From assembly GCA_032622095.1 (NCBI GenBank), contig CP136068.1, positions 135,725,989 to 135,789,988 on the forward strand: a stretch of 64,000 bases of DNA, in the 5' to 3' direction. Source of the stretch: Siphonodentalium dalli. Its lineage: Eukaryota; Mollusca; Scaphopoda; Gadilida; Siphonodentaliidae. A program made the translations under genes and the position numbers. Below the pieces are notes generated by a model. It ran no database searches. It was not told the origin of the DNA and saw only the letters and a program-made list of their open reading frames with translations. Positions 23,041 through 34,911 of this stretch are shown here, piece after piece. Numbering within the stretch: position 1 is the stretch's first letter; every line of letters starts with the position of its first letter.

Positions 23041-23484
23041 TTAACCCTTTCAGTACCAGGGGCCGATCTCATCGGCCCTAATTTACGGTCTGTAAAATCG
23101 GCCCTAAATTTTTTATTTTTTTTTAAAGTTTTTTGTTTTTTTTATATAGATTTTTTTGGGTTGAATTTTTTTTGGGTATGCTTAAGCATGCTATAGCGAA
23201 TTTAAAAACAAACTGGATACAACCTTAGGGGCATGTTATAACTCAAAACTATCACCAAGTATTCATAGTAATAATTTTGATGCCCATGCACAAAAGTAAG
23301 ATTCCCTGGCACTAAACCTACAAAATAAGTCTCTTAAAGAATATAAGAAAAAATTATTAAAATTGTAAAAAATAATAACAATGATGAAAAATTGTTAGGC
23401 CAATGCATTCTCATATATAAGAGAATGCATTGGCACAGGGTATATGGGTTGATACAACAATCGGACTTGGCACTGAAAGGGTTA
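23041..23484. mobile_element. Family C element, long form
   Basis: TTAA-CCCTTTCAGTACCAGG to TTGGCACTGAAAGGG-TTAA, 444 bp. Contains GGCCGATCTCATCGGCC, the GGGGCATGTTATAACTC segment and a shortened hairpin. Confidence 0.82.
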
Positions 23485-24280
23485 ATCCATGTTATACCAT
23501 AGGTCATTTGTTGAATTTATTATCTGAAAATTTCTCACCAATGAATATGAATCATTCTGCTCTTGTATTATATCTGTTTTTTCTGTCTGTCCTCCGCTTT
23601 TACATGTATTACCTGAACACCCCTCCAGATGATTAATAGTCTCTTCCAATCTATACTTTTATAAATGAATGGGAGAATCTATTTAGTTTAGAAAGGGTTA
23701 ATGACTCATTAAGTGCAGAGTACTCAAGTCAAGATCAAGGCAGTTCAGCTGTACAACGTCTGGTGAATGTGGATATAAGTTCTGTGCCATGAAGCCTACA
23801 ATGACCCCCATTCCTATGCTACTGCTGAAAAACTCTCACTGCTGTTTTGTCACTGCTCATATGATAAATGTTTCCTGTCTCACCAGCTGGTCTCACCGAA
23901 AATCGCAATTTCTCATAATCTGAATCTTTGTATGATGTAATGCCCTTCATATGTATTGATTGTATTCAAAATGATCTTGAAAAATCTCTTATAAACAACA
24001 AGTACAGCTAGAGTAATTAAGTCACAGTGATAGCCACATTAGCTGTAGCTTGAGAACTATATTTTGTGATATTCCTGCCTGCTGATACCATGTGACATGG
24101 TACTATTTTCAGTGATCATTATACATATTATATACAATGCTCATCATATCAGTTTATTCTTTATAATAAATCTATCTACACTCATGTGTGATAATTTATA
24201 GTTCCATGCGCTATGTTAATTTTTTTTCATAGAACTATTGAAAACATTTTCATCTGGTTATAAGTCTTGATAAATTTTTT
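23485..24280. other. Unassigned intergenic sequence
   Basis: AT-rich; part (AATTTCTCACCAATGAATAT) resembles sequence at 57890. No gene recognised. Confidence 0.35.
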
Positions 24281-24283
24281 GGT

Positions 24284-24410
24284 ATCCGGGTGATAACTAG
24301 TTTAAATAGAGATATCTTTTTTCAAATTGGACAGGTGGGATACGGGTGATAACTAGTTCAAATAGAGATATCTTTTTTTCAAATTGGATAGGTGGGATAC
24401 GGATATTAAA
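24284..24410. repeat. 62-bp tandem duplication
   Basis: GGGTGATAACTAGTTTAAAT and following sequence occur twice in a row with few differences. Confidence 0.8.
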
Positions 24411-24583
24411 ATAACCATATATTTCAGCTTTTTTTCTCCTTCACTTGAAAGAGTAAATTTGGGACATTCTCTTCATATCAAATAAATAAATATACCATGT
24501 TTTCATGCTCCTTTCTCATCACCAGAATTAAATCTCACCAAAACTTTTATTTGCAAGTTCATTCAGTATATTACATTGATAAG

Positions 24584-24734
24584 AGAGTAATCAATTGGTT
24601 CGGAGAACTACGTTAAATAATTCACAAGGGGCGAGAGAAGTCGGTAAGAAACGAGCGCACAAGTTTTCTTACCTAAACGTCTCTCACCTCGAGTGAATTA
24701 TTTAACTTAATTCTCAGAACTAATTGATTACTCT
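24584..24734. mobile_element. Small palindromic MITE
   Basis: AGAGTAATCAATTGGTTC and GAACTAATTGATTACTCT are inverted ends; inner AAATAATTCAC...GTGAATTATTT also pair. Confidence 0.65.
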
Positions 24735-25509
24735 AGTTATTACACTTCTGCATCAATTTGGTTTGCCAAATATGATTAAAACACCTAGAATTAATGCATG
24801 AAAGTCCCGATGAGGAGATAGATCAACAATTGGAATTCAGTCTGGATCAGTAAGCAATGACATTATGAGAAATTACATAATTCACTAGTGACATTACCAT
24901 TTTTAATTAACGGCGTTTTCAATGGAAATCACGCAGAGGAGTGTGATAAAACAATATAATCTATTAACAAATTTATAAAATTCTTGGGGTTAGAAACCAT
25001 CATTCCAATTGCAATGTTAATTTTTCATTAATGATTATGTACTCAATTATTTTGATATTTGTTATAATATTCAAACCATAATATATTTTATATAATTATT
25101 TTTTGTTTCTGTTCTTATTGTAAATATATTTATACAGACTAATGTTATTGATTCTCTCTCATAATTTATGTGAGAAAACAACACATATCACATATATATT
25201 CTAGATCTTATCCCGGATTGCCTCTCCTCTAACTGCCTTATAACAATCTATTTATCAAAATTGAACCAGAGTCAATTATTATAGTTACATTTAGCGATAA
25301 TAGTTGGATATTTATATTACTGTTTTGTGAATTCGATAAAAGAGGGATAATCTATAATCATATGGCAGTAATTCGGTATAATGTTTGCTTTTGTGACGAC
25401 ATGTTTCGATTCATGCAAATGATTAATTAAATTAATTAAATGTTATTAAGTAGCAATGGTATCGTCATTTTAATGTAATATAGAAAGACATTATTGACTT
25501 AAAAAGCTA
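24735..25509. other. Unassigned AT-rich sequence
   Basis: No gene or repeat family recognised. Confidence 0.4.
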
Positions 25510-25517
25510 GCAATACA

Positions 25518-26590
25518 CAGCCCTCGAAATTCACCACGGCAATCGGCATTGCCGTGGCAATCGCCGTAGGCTTCAAAATTCGCCACAGCAATTGACTGCC
25601 GTGGGCCACGGACTGCCGTAACAGTTGATAACATGTTCACATTCGGCGGATCGGGCACTTCGGTCAGTCAAAAAACATAACGCGCACGCTATAACTCCGG
25701 TATCACTAACGTACGCGGCATCGGAAGGATCCACGTGGCGTGACGTAATTCACAACCATGTGTATTTACCTCGAAAGTGTTAAAATTGCGCGACCGCGAC
25801 ACACACAATGGCCCGATAATGGTGTAAAAAAAGAACCGGTGGAGATGGGGGCTGGACACTATAGGATTTGATTTGACAGATGATCAATCTTATATCAAAC
25901 TTATATATTGCAATTTATGTCGCGAGGTGTATGGTTTTGATGGAAGTAAAGTTTGTGGAAATGTTGGAAATAAAACGGGAAACGTAGCTGCAAAGGCGGA
26001 ACAGTGGGTGGTTGGGACAGAGGTTGTTAAAAAGTGTAATGCAGTTTCCCATGTGTCGCAATCGTTAATCCATAAAAATGCTACACTTAGCCAACGGTCG
26101 AAGTAGGCGGCTTCGGCAGGAGAGAGTAATAGCACAAAATCAAATGTTAAACTCACCGGTGGCAGCCAGCTGACAATTGGCGAGTCGGTCCAAAAAATTA
26201 ACAAGTTTCAAAGGGACCAACTCGTCAGGATGTTTCAACTTGCACATTTTGTAGCTTATAACAACAAGTCATTCAAAGACTACGAACGATTCGCGAAGTT
26301 TGAGAACGATGTACATCAGTTGGACCTTGGTTCGGCTTACGTAAATGAGGAATCTTGCCGGGAAATGATTGGAATTCTCGCAAATCATATAAAATTGGAA
26401 CAAGTTACAAATAAACTAAACAATAAAGAACAGAAATATTTCTCAGACACAATCGATGTACTAGAATGATAGTAGAATCATTAGAATGTAGAATAACTAC
26501 ATTGGGAATGTGAATTAAAATTGCCGTGGGGGTCTAATTTTGCCACGGCAATACACTGCCATGGAGAAAATGTGTGAATTTCGAGGGCTG
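25518..26590. mobile_element. hAT element carrying a zinc-finger ORF (1.07 kb)
   Basis: Ends CAGCCCTCGAAATTCAC and GTGAATTTCGAGGGCTG are a perfect 17-bp inverted repeat. Flanks are CAATACA on both sides (8 bp, GCAATACA, if the last G is shared). CAG...CTG ends and a 7-8 bp TSD indicate hAT. Subterminal GCCACGGCAAT/ATTGCCGTGG motifs repeat at both ends. The interior encodes only the N-terminal part of a hAT-type protein. Confidence 0.85.
25873..26469 (+). pseudogene. hAT N-terminal zinc-finger protein, one in-frame stop
   Basis: One reading frame runs 25873-26469, interrupted only by TAG at 26104. Before it: YCNLCREVYGF (Cys13/Cys16) and SHVSQSLIHKNA (His60/His67), a plausible C2H2-like finger of the TTF/BED kind found at the start of ZNF862-like hAT proteins. 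After it: LAHFVAYNNKSFKDYERFAK and GSAYVNEESCREMIGILANH, which match the segment joining finger and transposase in those proteins. The frame ends FSDTIDVLE-stop, where the catalytic RNase H-like domain should begin. The transposase is therefore missing. Family call is by pattern, not search. Confidence 0.6.
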
Positions 26591-26666
26591 CAATACAAAT
26601 TTTATCGAGAACAAATGCACAATTTGCCCTGAACCATCATCCTTCAGCAATAAAATGTGTTGCATG

Positions 26667-27104
26667 CAGGCCTAAAAATATGGTGCTGGTCATTTGCAGA
26701 ATGATGTCCTCAGGGTGAATTTACTGACACTACCCAGCATAGTGGATTAGCATCACTAAATGCACCTTCTGCAGACCTCATTCTGCTTAGGCCTCATCTT
26801 CTCTGGAAAGTATCTTTTTATCAAATTAATAAGCTTTTAGGTTTTTTTTTCTTTTCTTGTTTACTTTCTCTATATCCCCCCCAAATTGGCAGATGACACA
26901 TTGCACAATCGAGGTGTCCAATGGGTGCACATAACCATCTGGAAACTTAGGTTTGTGTTGAGGTCTCCCATAGTAGATGAGGCCATGCAGAATGAGGAAC
27001 CCATAGGATGAATTTGGTGATGCTAGCCACTTGAGGTATCATCACTAAATTCACCCTCAGGGGACCTCCTTCTGCAAATGTCCAGCACCATATTTTGAAG
27101 CCTG
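26667..27104. mobile_element. Family A relative
   Basis: Ends CAGGCCTAAAAATATGGTGC and GCACCATATTTTGAAGCCTG; hairpins at both sides with a 190-bp spacer. More diverged than other family A copies. Confidence 0.7.
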
Positions 27105-27152
27105 ATAAATACAATATAATTTGGGGCTTTGGAGATTATGTAGGCCTTTATA

Positions 27153-27365
27153 CAGTAATGCCCTAATTAATCGACTCTTTAACCACAGCAGAATTATGGG
27201 TAACTTTTCAGGATTTAGTCGGAAATATGGCTTGTTGCCATTCATCAGAAAGCTCTCCCTGAGAGCTTTCCGATGAATGGCAACAAGCCATATTTCCGAC
27301 TAAATCCTGAAAAGTTACCCATAATTCTGCTCTGGTTAAAGAGTTGATTAATTAGGGCATTACTG
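27153..27365. mobile_element. Family B MITE, intact
   Basis: CAGTAATGCCCTAATTAATC to GATTAATTAGGGCATTACTG, TA flanks, centre AGCTCTCCCTGAGAGCT; arms nearly identical. Confidence 0.9.
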
Positions 27366-27369
27366 TATC

Positions 27370-27750
27370 TATTATTGTATGTTATATTTGCAATGTTGAT
27401 TTTAAATAAAATAATTATTGTTACTCCTTTGTTACACAATATAATCCATCTCAAATAAATTGCGGGAACTAATCAGACTATCTCTTAGAATTAGATGGTA
27501 ATAATTCTACATGAATTTCTTCTATACATACCCTCATTGGCACAAATTTATGTCCAGCATATTGTCAGAATAAGGAAGGGATGGTTAACACCATGTAAAA
27601 AGGAAACAAGAAAAAGATACATCATTTGTGAGAACATTATGTTTTATTGCTCTGTATTGGTATTAAAGCCAAACATAGTGATCAAACAGCCATTTCCCCC
27701 CGCCCTTCCCCCCAAATTTATAGCCCAATATGTACTGCATTGTTATGAGA
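27370..27750. other. Unassigned sequence
   Basis: No gene or repeat recognised. Confidence 0.35.
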
Positions 27751-28157
27751 TTAAAGGTACTCAATTCGATTAAACACCCCTAAACTACTATTTCTTTGGC
27801 TTCGGGGGTAAAAAATATTTGATTTGAGTCGAGGAACCTACCCATCAAAGCTCAGTGATCAGATATCGATTTTTAAAGTTTGTTATTTCAATTGTTTGTG
27901 CCCCAGAAACACGTCGTCAAAAGGATGGTCTCTGTCAAAATTGCGGATGAAGATACTCAAGTGATAATACGGCCATATATCGTTGAAGACAATGTTGATA
28001 AATAACACGTTTTGGGAATTTTGATACCATAGTTGACAGTGGTTAGCATTATTTTGTTGCAATTAATCGATGCTGATAACTAAAGCATATTTTGAAGAAA
28101 TGTTGTTGTTGTATCTTGATGATATGGGGACCCTCTGATCGGATTGAGTACCTTTAA
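27751..28157. mobile_element. Family E element
   Basis: TTAA-AGGTACTCAATTCGATT to GGATTGAGTACCT-TTAA. Confidence 0.75.
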
Positions 28158-28670
28158 ACTGACCATGGAAATAGTATAAAATTCATAGAGATGGGAAATT
28201 TCTGTGTCCCATACTGGAAACCCTGGTATAGGACAACTTAATCACTATTATTTGGAGCTTGAAAACTATTTGTGGCTTTAACATCTATTTATAACACAAA
28301 TACAATGCAACGCACAGACAACATAGAACATTCCATAGACAACATAGAACATTCGTGAGTGAGATGATAGAAGACAGAGGGTTGGTGGGATGAATGTGGC
28401 TCGATACTAGAATACGGATCTGCGAATATTCTCCATACTAGTAAATATTGCCAAATACAGATGAAAAACAATTGCAGGTTATGCAAAATTGTGAATTTCG
28501 AAAGCATTTGTTAAAGCACTTTCCGAAAAAAATCTTAATTTTTTGAATCGCCAGTTCTAATCAGTTGCTATTTCCAATCAAATGGTGCGTTTATCATTAT
28601 ATTTCACTGTTACCTGTGGGAGAAAACTTTCCCGCTTTGAAAAATAACCTTTGTTTAACCTTTGTTATGG
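28158..28670. other. Unassigned sequence
   Basis: No gene or repeat recognised apart from a short ACATAGAACATTC duplication at about 28322 and 28341. Confidence 0.35.
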
Positions 28671-28677
28671 ACATTTT

Positions 28678-29029
28678 TACGGAAGCGTAGAAGCGCCAGA
28701 TGAATTATATTGGTATCTTGCTGCAGCAAGTTACTATCTTGCTGCAGCAGGATAGCTAACTTGCTGCAGCATGATAACTAACCTGCTGCAGCAAGATAGT
28801 AACTTGCTGCAGCAGGATAGCTAACTTGCTGCAGCAAGATAGCTATCTTGCTGCAGCAAGATAGTTAACTTGCTGCAGCATGATAACTAACCTGCTGCAG
28901 CAAGATAGCAACTTGCTGCAGCAAGATAGTAACTTGCTGCAGCAAGATAGCTAACCTGCTGCAGCAAGATAGTTAACTTGCTGCAGCAAGATACCAATAT
29001 AATTCATCTGGCGCCTCTACGCTTCCGTA
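28678..29029. mobile_element. Fold-back element with CTGCAG array
   Basis: Inverted ends TACGGAAGCGTAGAAGCGCC and GGCGCCTCTACGCTTCCGTA continue for about 50 bp through ATGAATTATATTGGTATCTT. They are flanked by CATTTT (28672-28677, 29030-29035). The interior is about 13 tandem copies of CTTGCTGCAGCAAGATAG-like units, each itself a palindrome centred on CTGCAG. Confidence 0.85.
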
Positions 29030-29083
29030 CATTTTGCCTTTTCCAGTTTTTTATTATGTTCCAAATGAAACAAAATGTTTGGT

Positions 29084-29740
29084 GGGCTAAGAATGTTGAC
29101 ATTATCTTTTACATGATCGAGTTCACATGGTGAACTTCGAGTGTACTCAAATCCGTGTTCGCGAACAGTACACTACCAAGACACAATAGCTCCAAGTTGT
29201 TTCGAACACTAAAAACATGATGGCATGGAACCCACCCTTCTGAGCTCAGATATTAGATATCAATTTTTGAAATCTATTTTATTTCTCCACCTCGAATTCC
29301 ATATTTGGTGATGCCTAGTTTTAACTGGAATTACCCCAGCGTGTGTCATCACAGGTGTAAACAAACATCTTCTTTCACGTGTGATTGGCATGGTATTATA
29401 ACTCGGGCTAAGAATGTTGCCATTATCTTTTACAGCATCAAGTTCACATGGATACTTCCCCTGTGCACTTTGGGTGTACTCAAATCCATATTCGCGAAGA
29501 GTAGACCACCAAGACACAATACATCCAGTGTTGTATTGAACACCGAAAACATGATGGCATGGAACCCACTCTTCTAAGCTCAGTTATTAGATTTCGATTT
29601 TTAGAATATATTTAATTTCTCCACCTCGAATTCCATATTTGGTGATGCCTGGTTCGAACTGGAATTCCTCAGCACGTGTCACCACAATTATAATCAAACA
29701 TCTTCTTTCATGCGCGATTGGCATATGGTATTATAACTTG
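29084..29740. repeat. About 320-bp tandem duplication
   Basis: GGGCTAAGAATGTTG starts copies at about 29084 and 29404. Shared blocks include CTCCACCTCGAATTCCATAT and ATGATGGCATGGAACCCAC. No coding content supported. Confidence 0.75.
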
Positions 29741-29813
29741 TCTATTTTAATTCATAATAAAACATGATTACTGAATCAGGAATAAGTATATCAATGTATA
29801 TGCATGCCAATTA

Positions 29814-30339
29814 GAGGCCCCCACCCCCTGGAATACGGAATATCACTTAACACAGAGGGTGGAATACGGAATACCAGTTAACAGCCATATTAGTCGGATT
29901 CCTTATGTCGAAAAAAATGGTCGCGCGTTTTCGGAATGAAGTTAAAAGCGATATGAGAACAGTTTCTATACCACCAGTGTGTCTATTTTCAGAATCTACC
30001 TGTTTCCAGCTTGATATTTTAGTGGAAACAGGTTTGCGTGAGGCTTTTGTTTGTGTACCCTTCTATTTTTTAATTTTCTATTGCCGTACGAACGCCGGTC
30101 ACCTCGCAGTGTCATTGTCTAAAATGACGATGATCGACGATCTGTATGTCAAACCGTGAATTTATTGTGACAAAAATCGCATTTATATTATTATATTATT
30201 ATTATGATCATTTTTTGGACGGTCGGCGTACGAATACCGGTATTTTTGGAATACCGAATACCTCCTAACAGAGGGGCCGGAATACGGCGTACCTCATAAC
30301 AGGGCGTGGAATACGGCGTAAAGGGGGGGTGGGGGGCCT
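29814..30339. mobile_element. GAGGCCCCCACC-ended TIR element
   Basis: GAGGCCCCCACCCCCTGGAA and the complement GGGGGGTGGGGGGCCTC bound it; flanks CCAATTA (29807-29813, 30340-30346). Subterminal GGAATACGG motifs repeat at both ends. An internal 84-codon ORF (29905-30159) is not recognised. Its core recurs inverted at 34090-34290 and diverged at 33450-33760. Confidence 0.7.
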
Positions 30340-30611
30340 CCAATTACTATCACAAGATATTGTCAATTCCGAGAATCATTTCTGATAACCAAAGCCACCA
30401 CTAACCAAGACTTTGCGTGGCCCCCTTAAACTCCCGTTACAGCATGTCCGTATATATTTCCAGTGGAAGTTATGCTAGACTGACAACAATGTGAGGTGAA
30501 GAAAATAAATGGATTTCAAAAATCGAAATCTAATACTATAGTAGCTGAGCTTTGACGGGTGGTTCTAAAGTCAAAGAAATAGTATTGAGGGGTGTTAAAT
30601 TGGACATGGTA

Positions 30612-30720
30612 CAGTAATGCTCTAAGTAATCGACTCCTTAACCACAGCAGAATTATGCATGGGTAACTTTTCAGGATTTAGTCGGAAATATGGCTTGTTG
30701 CCATTCATCGGAAAGCTCTC
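30612..30720. mobile_element. Half family B MITE
   Basis: CAGTAATGCTCTAAGTAATC to CGGAAAGCTCTC; mirror half absent. Confidence 0.75.
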
Positions 30721-31590
30721 GGGGATCAGTACCATCTCGGTTCCGATAATCCAGGTACTGGCGGTACTTTGACAAACTTGGCAATGGATAAGTTCAATTT
30801 TCATCCCAACATCACCGGATCCTTTCATGTTCCAATAAGTATTATAAAATACAAGATCCCATTTATAAAACAGTTATGGGGGGGGGCGGGACCCGGGAAA
30901 GGTTGAAATTATTTTCCGGGACCCGGGAATTATCCGCAATTAATCGGGATTTACATTTTTATTCACCTAATTATGAAATGATTTCCCCAAAAATGCACAC
31001 ACCCGACCGGTATTCCAGCGATGAAAGATGAGTCAGGCATGTTTTGTTCCGTTTCATGTGTTTTGGTGATATTTAATGTAAGTTCTCTGTTGGGAGTATT
31101 CAGCTGTTGTCGAACAACTACCAACAAAGTCTGCTGGTATCCAGTAAATTTTAAAGTAATTTATTTACACAAGTTTTACCACTTGGTCAATCTAAGCTGT
31201 TGTATCTGGTGACTTGTGTACATCCGTGTTGTCTCCTATTTCTCAGTTGGTTTGTGACTTGGTTTTTCATACTAACATTCCAGTTATGGGGCACAATCTC
31301 AAATCACAAACCGTCTTAGATATATTGAGACCACATGAATTTGCATACATCACCTGGACATTTAGGGAATACCTGATTTGCGGTGGTGTAGATCAGTGTA
31401 AAGCGTGATCTGTTGATTCTGTTCAATGGATTTGCATATAGGTTCGCATTTTATGTCATGTAAAATGATGTAATTGACCAGACAGTAGCCAGTAAATCAT
31501 AAGATAGCATAAAAATACAATATATGTACATTGATCTATCATCTACATTACTTGTGAATATTGTATGTTTTGTCGATACTCTATATAATA
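30721..31590. other. Unassigned sequence with CCCGGG repeat
   Basis: GCGGGACCCGGGAAAGGTTG and TCCGGGACCCGGGAATTA lie about 40 bp apart at 30875-30930. No gene supported. Confidence 0.35.
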
Positions 31591-31638
31591 TTTTAATTCC
31601 TGGAACTGGCTTTTTTTACTGGGAACTGGGATTTGCTT

Positions 31639-32114
31639 TTAAAGATACTCAACCCGATAAAACTCCTCTCAATTACTATTTCAATGGCTTCGGGGGTCAA
31701 AAAAATTTGATTCGAGTCGAGGAAGTCACCCATCAAAGCTCAGATTTGTTAGATATCGATTTTAGAAATCTATTATTTTTCATTATCGGGAATTCTTACT
31801 GGCCCAGTATGTAGTCAATTATTACCACTTGATTATAGAGTTATCCATCCTTGTCTGTTTGAATAGAATTTTGGCGTAAAATCTCGAGCATGTTACCAAA
31901 TTGACGGCAGTTATAAGTACTCATCTCGAGAACATAAGAATTTTCAAAAATCAATATCTAATAACTCTGAGCTTTGTTTGATGGGTTCCTCGACTCGAAT
32001 CAAATATTTTTTACCCCCAAAGCCAAAGAAATAGTAATATAGGACCCTCTGATCGGATTGTTGTTGTTGGAATCTGTTGAGATGGGGACCCTCTTTACGG
32101 GTTGAGTACCTTTA
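31639..32114. mobile_element. Family E element
   Basis: TTAA-AGATACTCAACCCGATA to GGGTTGAGTACCT-TTAA. Sits inside a GGGAACTGGGATTTGC repeat (31600 side and 32115-32190 side). Confidence 0.72.
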
Positions 32115-32269
32115 ATTACTGGGAACTGGGAAATGGCATATTTTTTCCTGGGAACTGGGATTTGCTGATTTTTTTCCTGGGAATCTGGGATTGGACCCCC
32201 CCCCCCCCCCCGTTCCCCCCTCAATTATAGTGAGTAAGGACACCATTATAATCAGTAAATATGCTTTAA

Positions 32270-32560
32270 TTAAAGGTACTCAATCCGATCAGACGCTCCT
32301 AAATTACTATTCCTTTGGCTTCGGGGGTAAAATTTGATTCGAGTCGAGGAACCCACCCATCAAAGCTCAGAGTGATTAGATATCGATGTTTGAAGTTTGT
32401 TAATTTTGGAGATCTGGCCCAAAACTTCTTCAGATCCTTGTGCTCAAACGGACAAATTGCGGGTGAAAGATGGATAACTCTAAAATCAAGTGGTTATTAT
32501 AAATAGTAACCACTTGATTTTAGAGTTATCCATCTTACAACCGACCTCTTAACCGTTTGA
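32270..32560. mobile_element. Family E element, truncated
   Basis: TTAA-AGGTACTCAATCCGATC and the TTCGAGTCGAGGAACCC core, then ends after a GATTTTAGAGTTATCCATC inverted pair; no right terminus. Confidence 0.65.
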
Positions 32561-32687
32561 TGTGGTATAATTGATGCTGTATGGTGGCCCTAAGATATAC
32601 TGAATATCGTGGGTGCCTTTGTAACCCACCCCCAGGACGGCGGCAACTTTGGATCGGGTTGGTGAAAGGGGTGATTATACTTAATTT

Positions 32688-32838
32688 GTTTTACGGGCCA
32701 CCCTACAACACCCTTTATCTCAAAGGATCATGCCAAGCTGGTGGACAACTACAACCAGATCATCTCTATTCGCTTCCATTACAACAATGGGACTGACGAT
32801 CGTATATCACAATTAGTTATTTCGTGCCCACCGAATTA
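32688..32838 (+). CDS. Short coding-like island, unrecognised
   Basis: One + frame reads GHPTTPFISKDHAKLVDNYN and then QIISIRFHYNNGTDDRISQL before a stop. Its composition looks more protein-like than its neighbours. It lacks a start codon, and no splice site is convincing. It may be an exon fragment or decayed element ORF. Confidence 0.22.
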
Positions 32839-32839
32839 G

Positions 32840-33440
32840 TTATTTTGTGGCGACGAAATAAAAAAAATATATTCCCATGTCCTAAAAGTTTTGACTGACA
32901 CTTACATAAATATGACTCCCAGATTTTTTAGCACACAACTCCGTATTATGCGGTATACTTCGTCCTGGCAATAAACATTAATTTTGTCAATTGATGAAAA
33001 AACACCATCAATCAATTTTATAACGACATCCTGAAACTTAATTTAGTCTTGATAAACATTGCATTTGTATAATAGTGGACATTACCACTGAATCACGTGA
33101 TTGTGATGTATATGATTGATGTGAACCACATTTTTATCAACTACTGTATCTGGTGGCCTGACTATATATTGCATGTTAATTTTGTAAAATCACATGTAGT
33201 TACGATAGATTGCATGCAAGAGCCATGCATATATGATAGCCATTAAGTTCCACCACTGTGAACATTTGAGTAAATTGTCAAACTCTTTATAGGGTCCAAC
33301 GTTAGTTTGTTCGCAACTGTAGTACTGTACCAGCGGAGACTTATTCTCAAAAATACATTTCAGAGTCATACTTGACATATGTGCACAATTTCAACTTGCA
33401 CAATTCATGAAAAGGCTAATCGTGTTAGTTAATATCTGTA
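32840..33440. other. Unassigned AT-rich sequence
   Basis: No gene or repeat recognised. Confidence 0.35.
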
Positions 33441-33449
33441 TAATCAGGA

Positions 33450-34300
33450 ACGCTCTTTAAATTTTTTAAACCGTCCAAACAATTTGTTTCCACTAAAATA
33501 TCAGACTGGAAACAAGTTGACTCTGAAAGTAGACTAGCACAGTCCACCAGAAGGTTAGTTATGAGGATTAATATTTGTATAATAAGCAAACGCTCTTTAA
33601 ATTCTTAAAACAGTCCAATTTTTTTTTCCAATAAAATTTCAACTGGACACAGGTAAACTCTGAAAATAGACACGCTATTGATAATTAAACCGTTCGCATG
33701 TCGTCTTAGACAATCCGAAATGGCGCGACCGTTGTTTTCGACCAAAGGAATCTGACTTGTGAAATCAGCGAGGGTGGGGGTAGGGTTAGCTTTTCTGTGA
33801 TATCTTTACCAAAAATCGATGTATCGAAGTTTTGTTTGTGGCATATGATCAAGATATCCTTGTAGATTGTTCATGTTCGTCTATATGTGATACAGCTGAT
33901 TTTAAGAACATACAATACCTTAATATTTGGGAAAGAAAATTGAAAATGCAATCATAAATGCAATTCGTCTGATGATTTTTGATAAAATTCCACATTAAGA
34001 TATGTAATTAAGTAATTTGTTTTTCGATTTCCAAGAACAAAGAAAGCCACTTACCGAACTTGCTATGCATAATAGCATGTTTTTATTACCAGGTGGACGG
34101 GAAAAAAAATAGAGGGGTACACAAACAAAAGTCTCACACAAACCTGTTTCCACTCAAATATCAAGCTGGAAACAGGTAGATTCTGAAAATAGACACACTG
34201 GTGGTATAGAAACTGTGCTCATGCATATCGCTTTTAACATTCCGAAAACGCGCGACCATTTTTTTTCGACATAATGAATCCGACTATCGGTGGACAATTT
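33450..34300. repeat. Inverted, diverged copies of the 29814-30339 element core
   Basis: TGGAAACAGGTAGATTCTGA and AATAGACACACTGGTGGTAT (34160-34200) are complements of 29965-30020. Weaker copies lie at 33500-33545 and 33645-33690. Confidence 0.65.
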
Positions 34301-34900
34301 TCGTATGTAAGAATATATATATGTACGCAAAATCATGGACAAAAATAATTTGCGCGGCCCCGTTGAACTTTAAATCTATTTAAATTTAACCACCCCTTTT
34401 TGGTAACACAAAAAATAGTAACAAACTGTTATTCCCGAAGTCACATTATAACAGCTCTTATTGTATGGAAGTTAATAGTTATGTTTATATCTTTTTATCA
34501 AGCCTCCTATATTTCTCGAACGAATATTAACAATATTTTAAAACCAGCCCAAACCTAAAAGACCAGGAAACCGAAAGTAGCATTTTAAATCTCTGACATC
34601 ACTTCCTTGCCACTGGGTATAAACAACTGACATATTGTCAACAGTTCGAAGTCTTTGATGCTAACTTTGATGTTTGCCGCCGATAAATGATCTGGATCCA
34701 GGTGAGCAGAATCGCTCGGGATATATAAACTTCATCGCATTGGAAGAGCGCGAATTTTGTACCCGAAACACAAATAATATTCCGTAGTTTTGATTCTCAT
34801 TTTGGCGATTTTTATTGAATCGATTTTTCTCGCGCGGAATAACACGTGCTCGGTGATGCATGTTTGATCGATTTTAATGATGACGAGTACAGCTCAGTGC
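34301..34900. other. Unassigned sequence
   Basis: A 66-codon minus ORF (34661-34861) has no recognisable features. Nothing else seen. Confidence 0.3.
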
Positions 34901-34911
34901 ACCCTGTAGAA

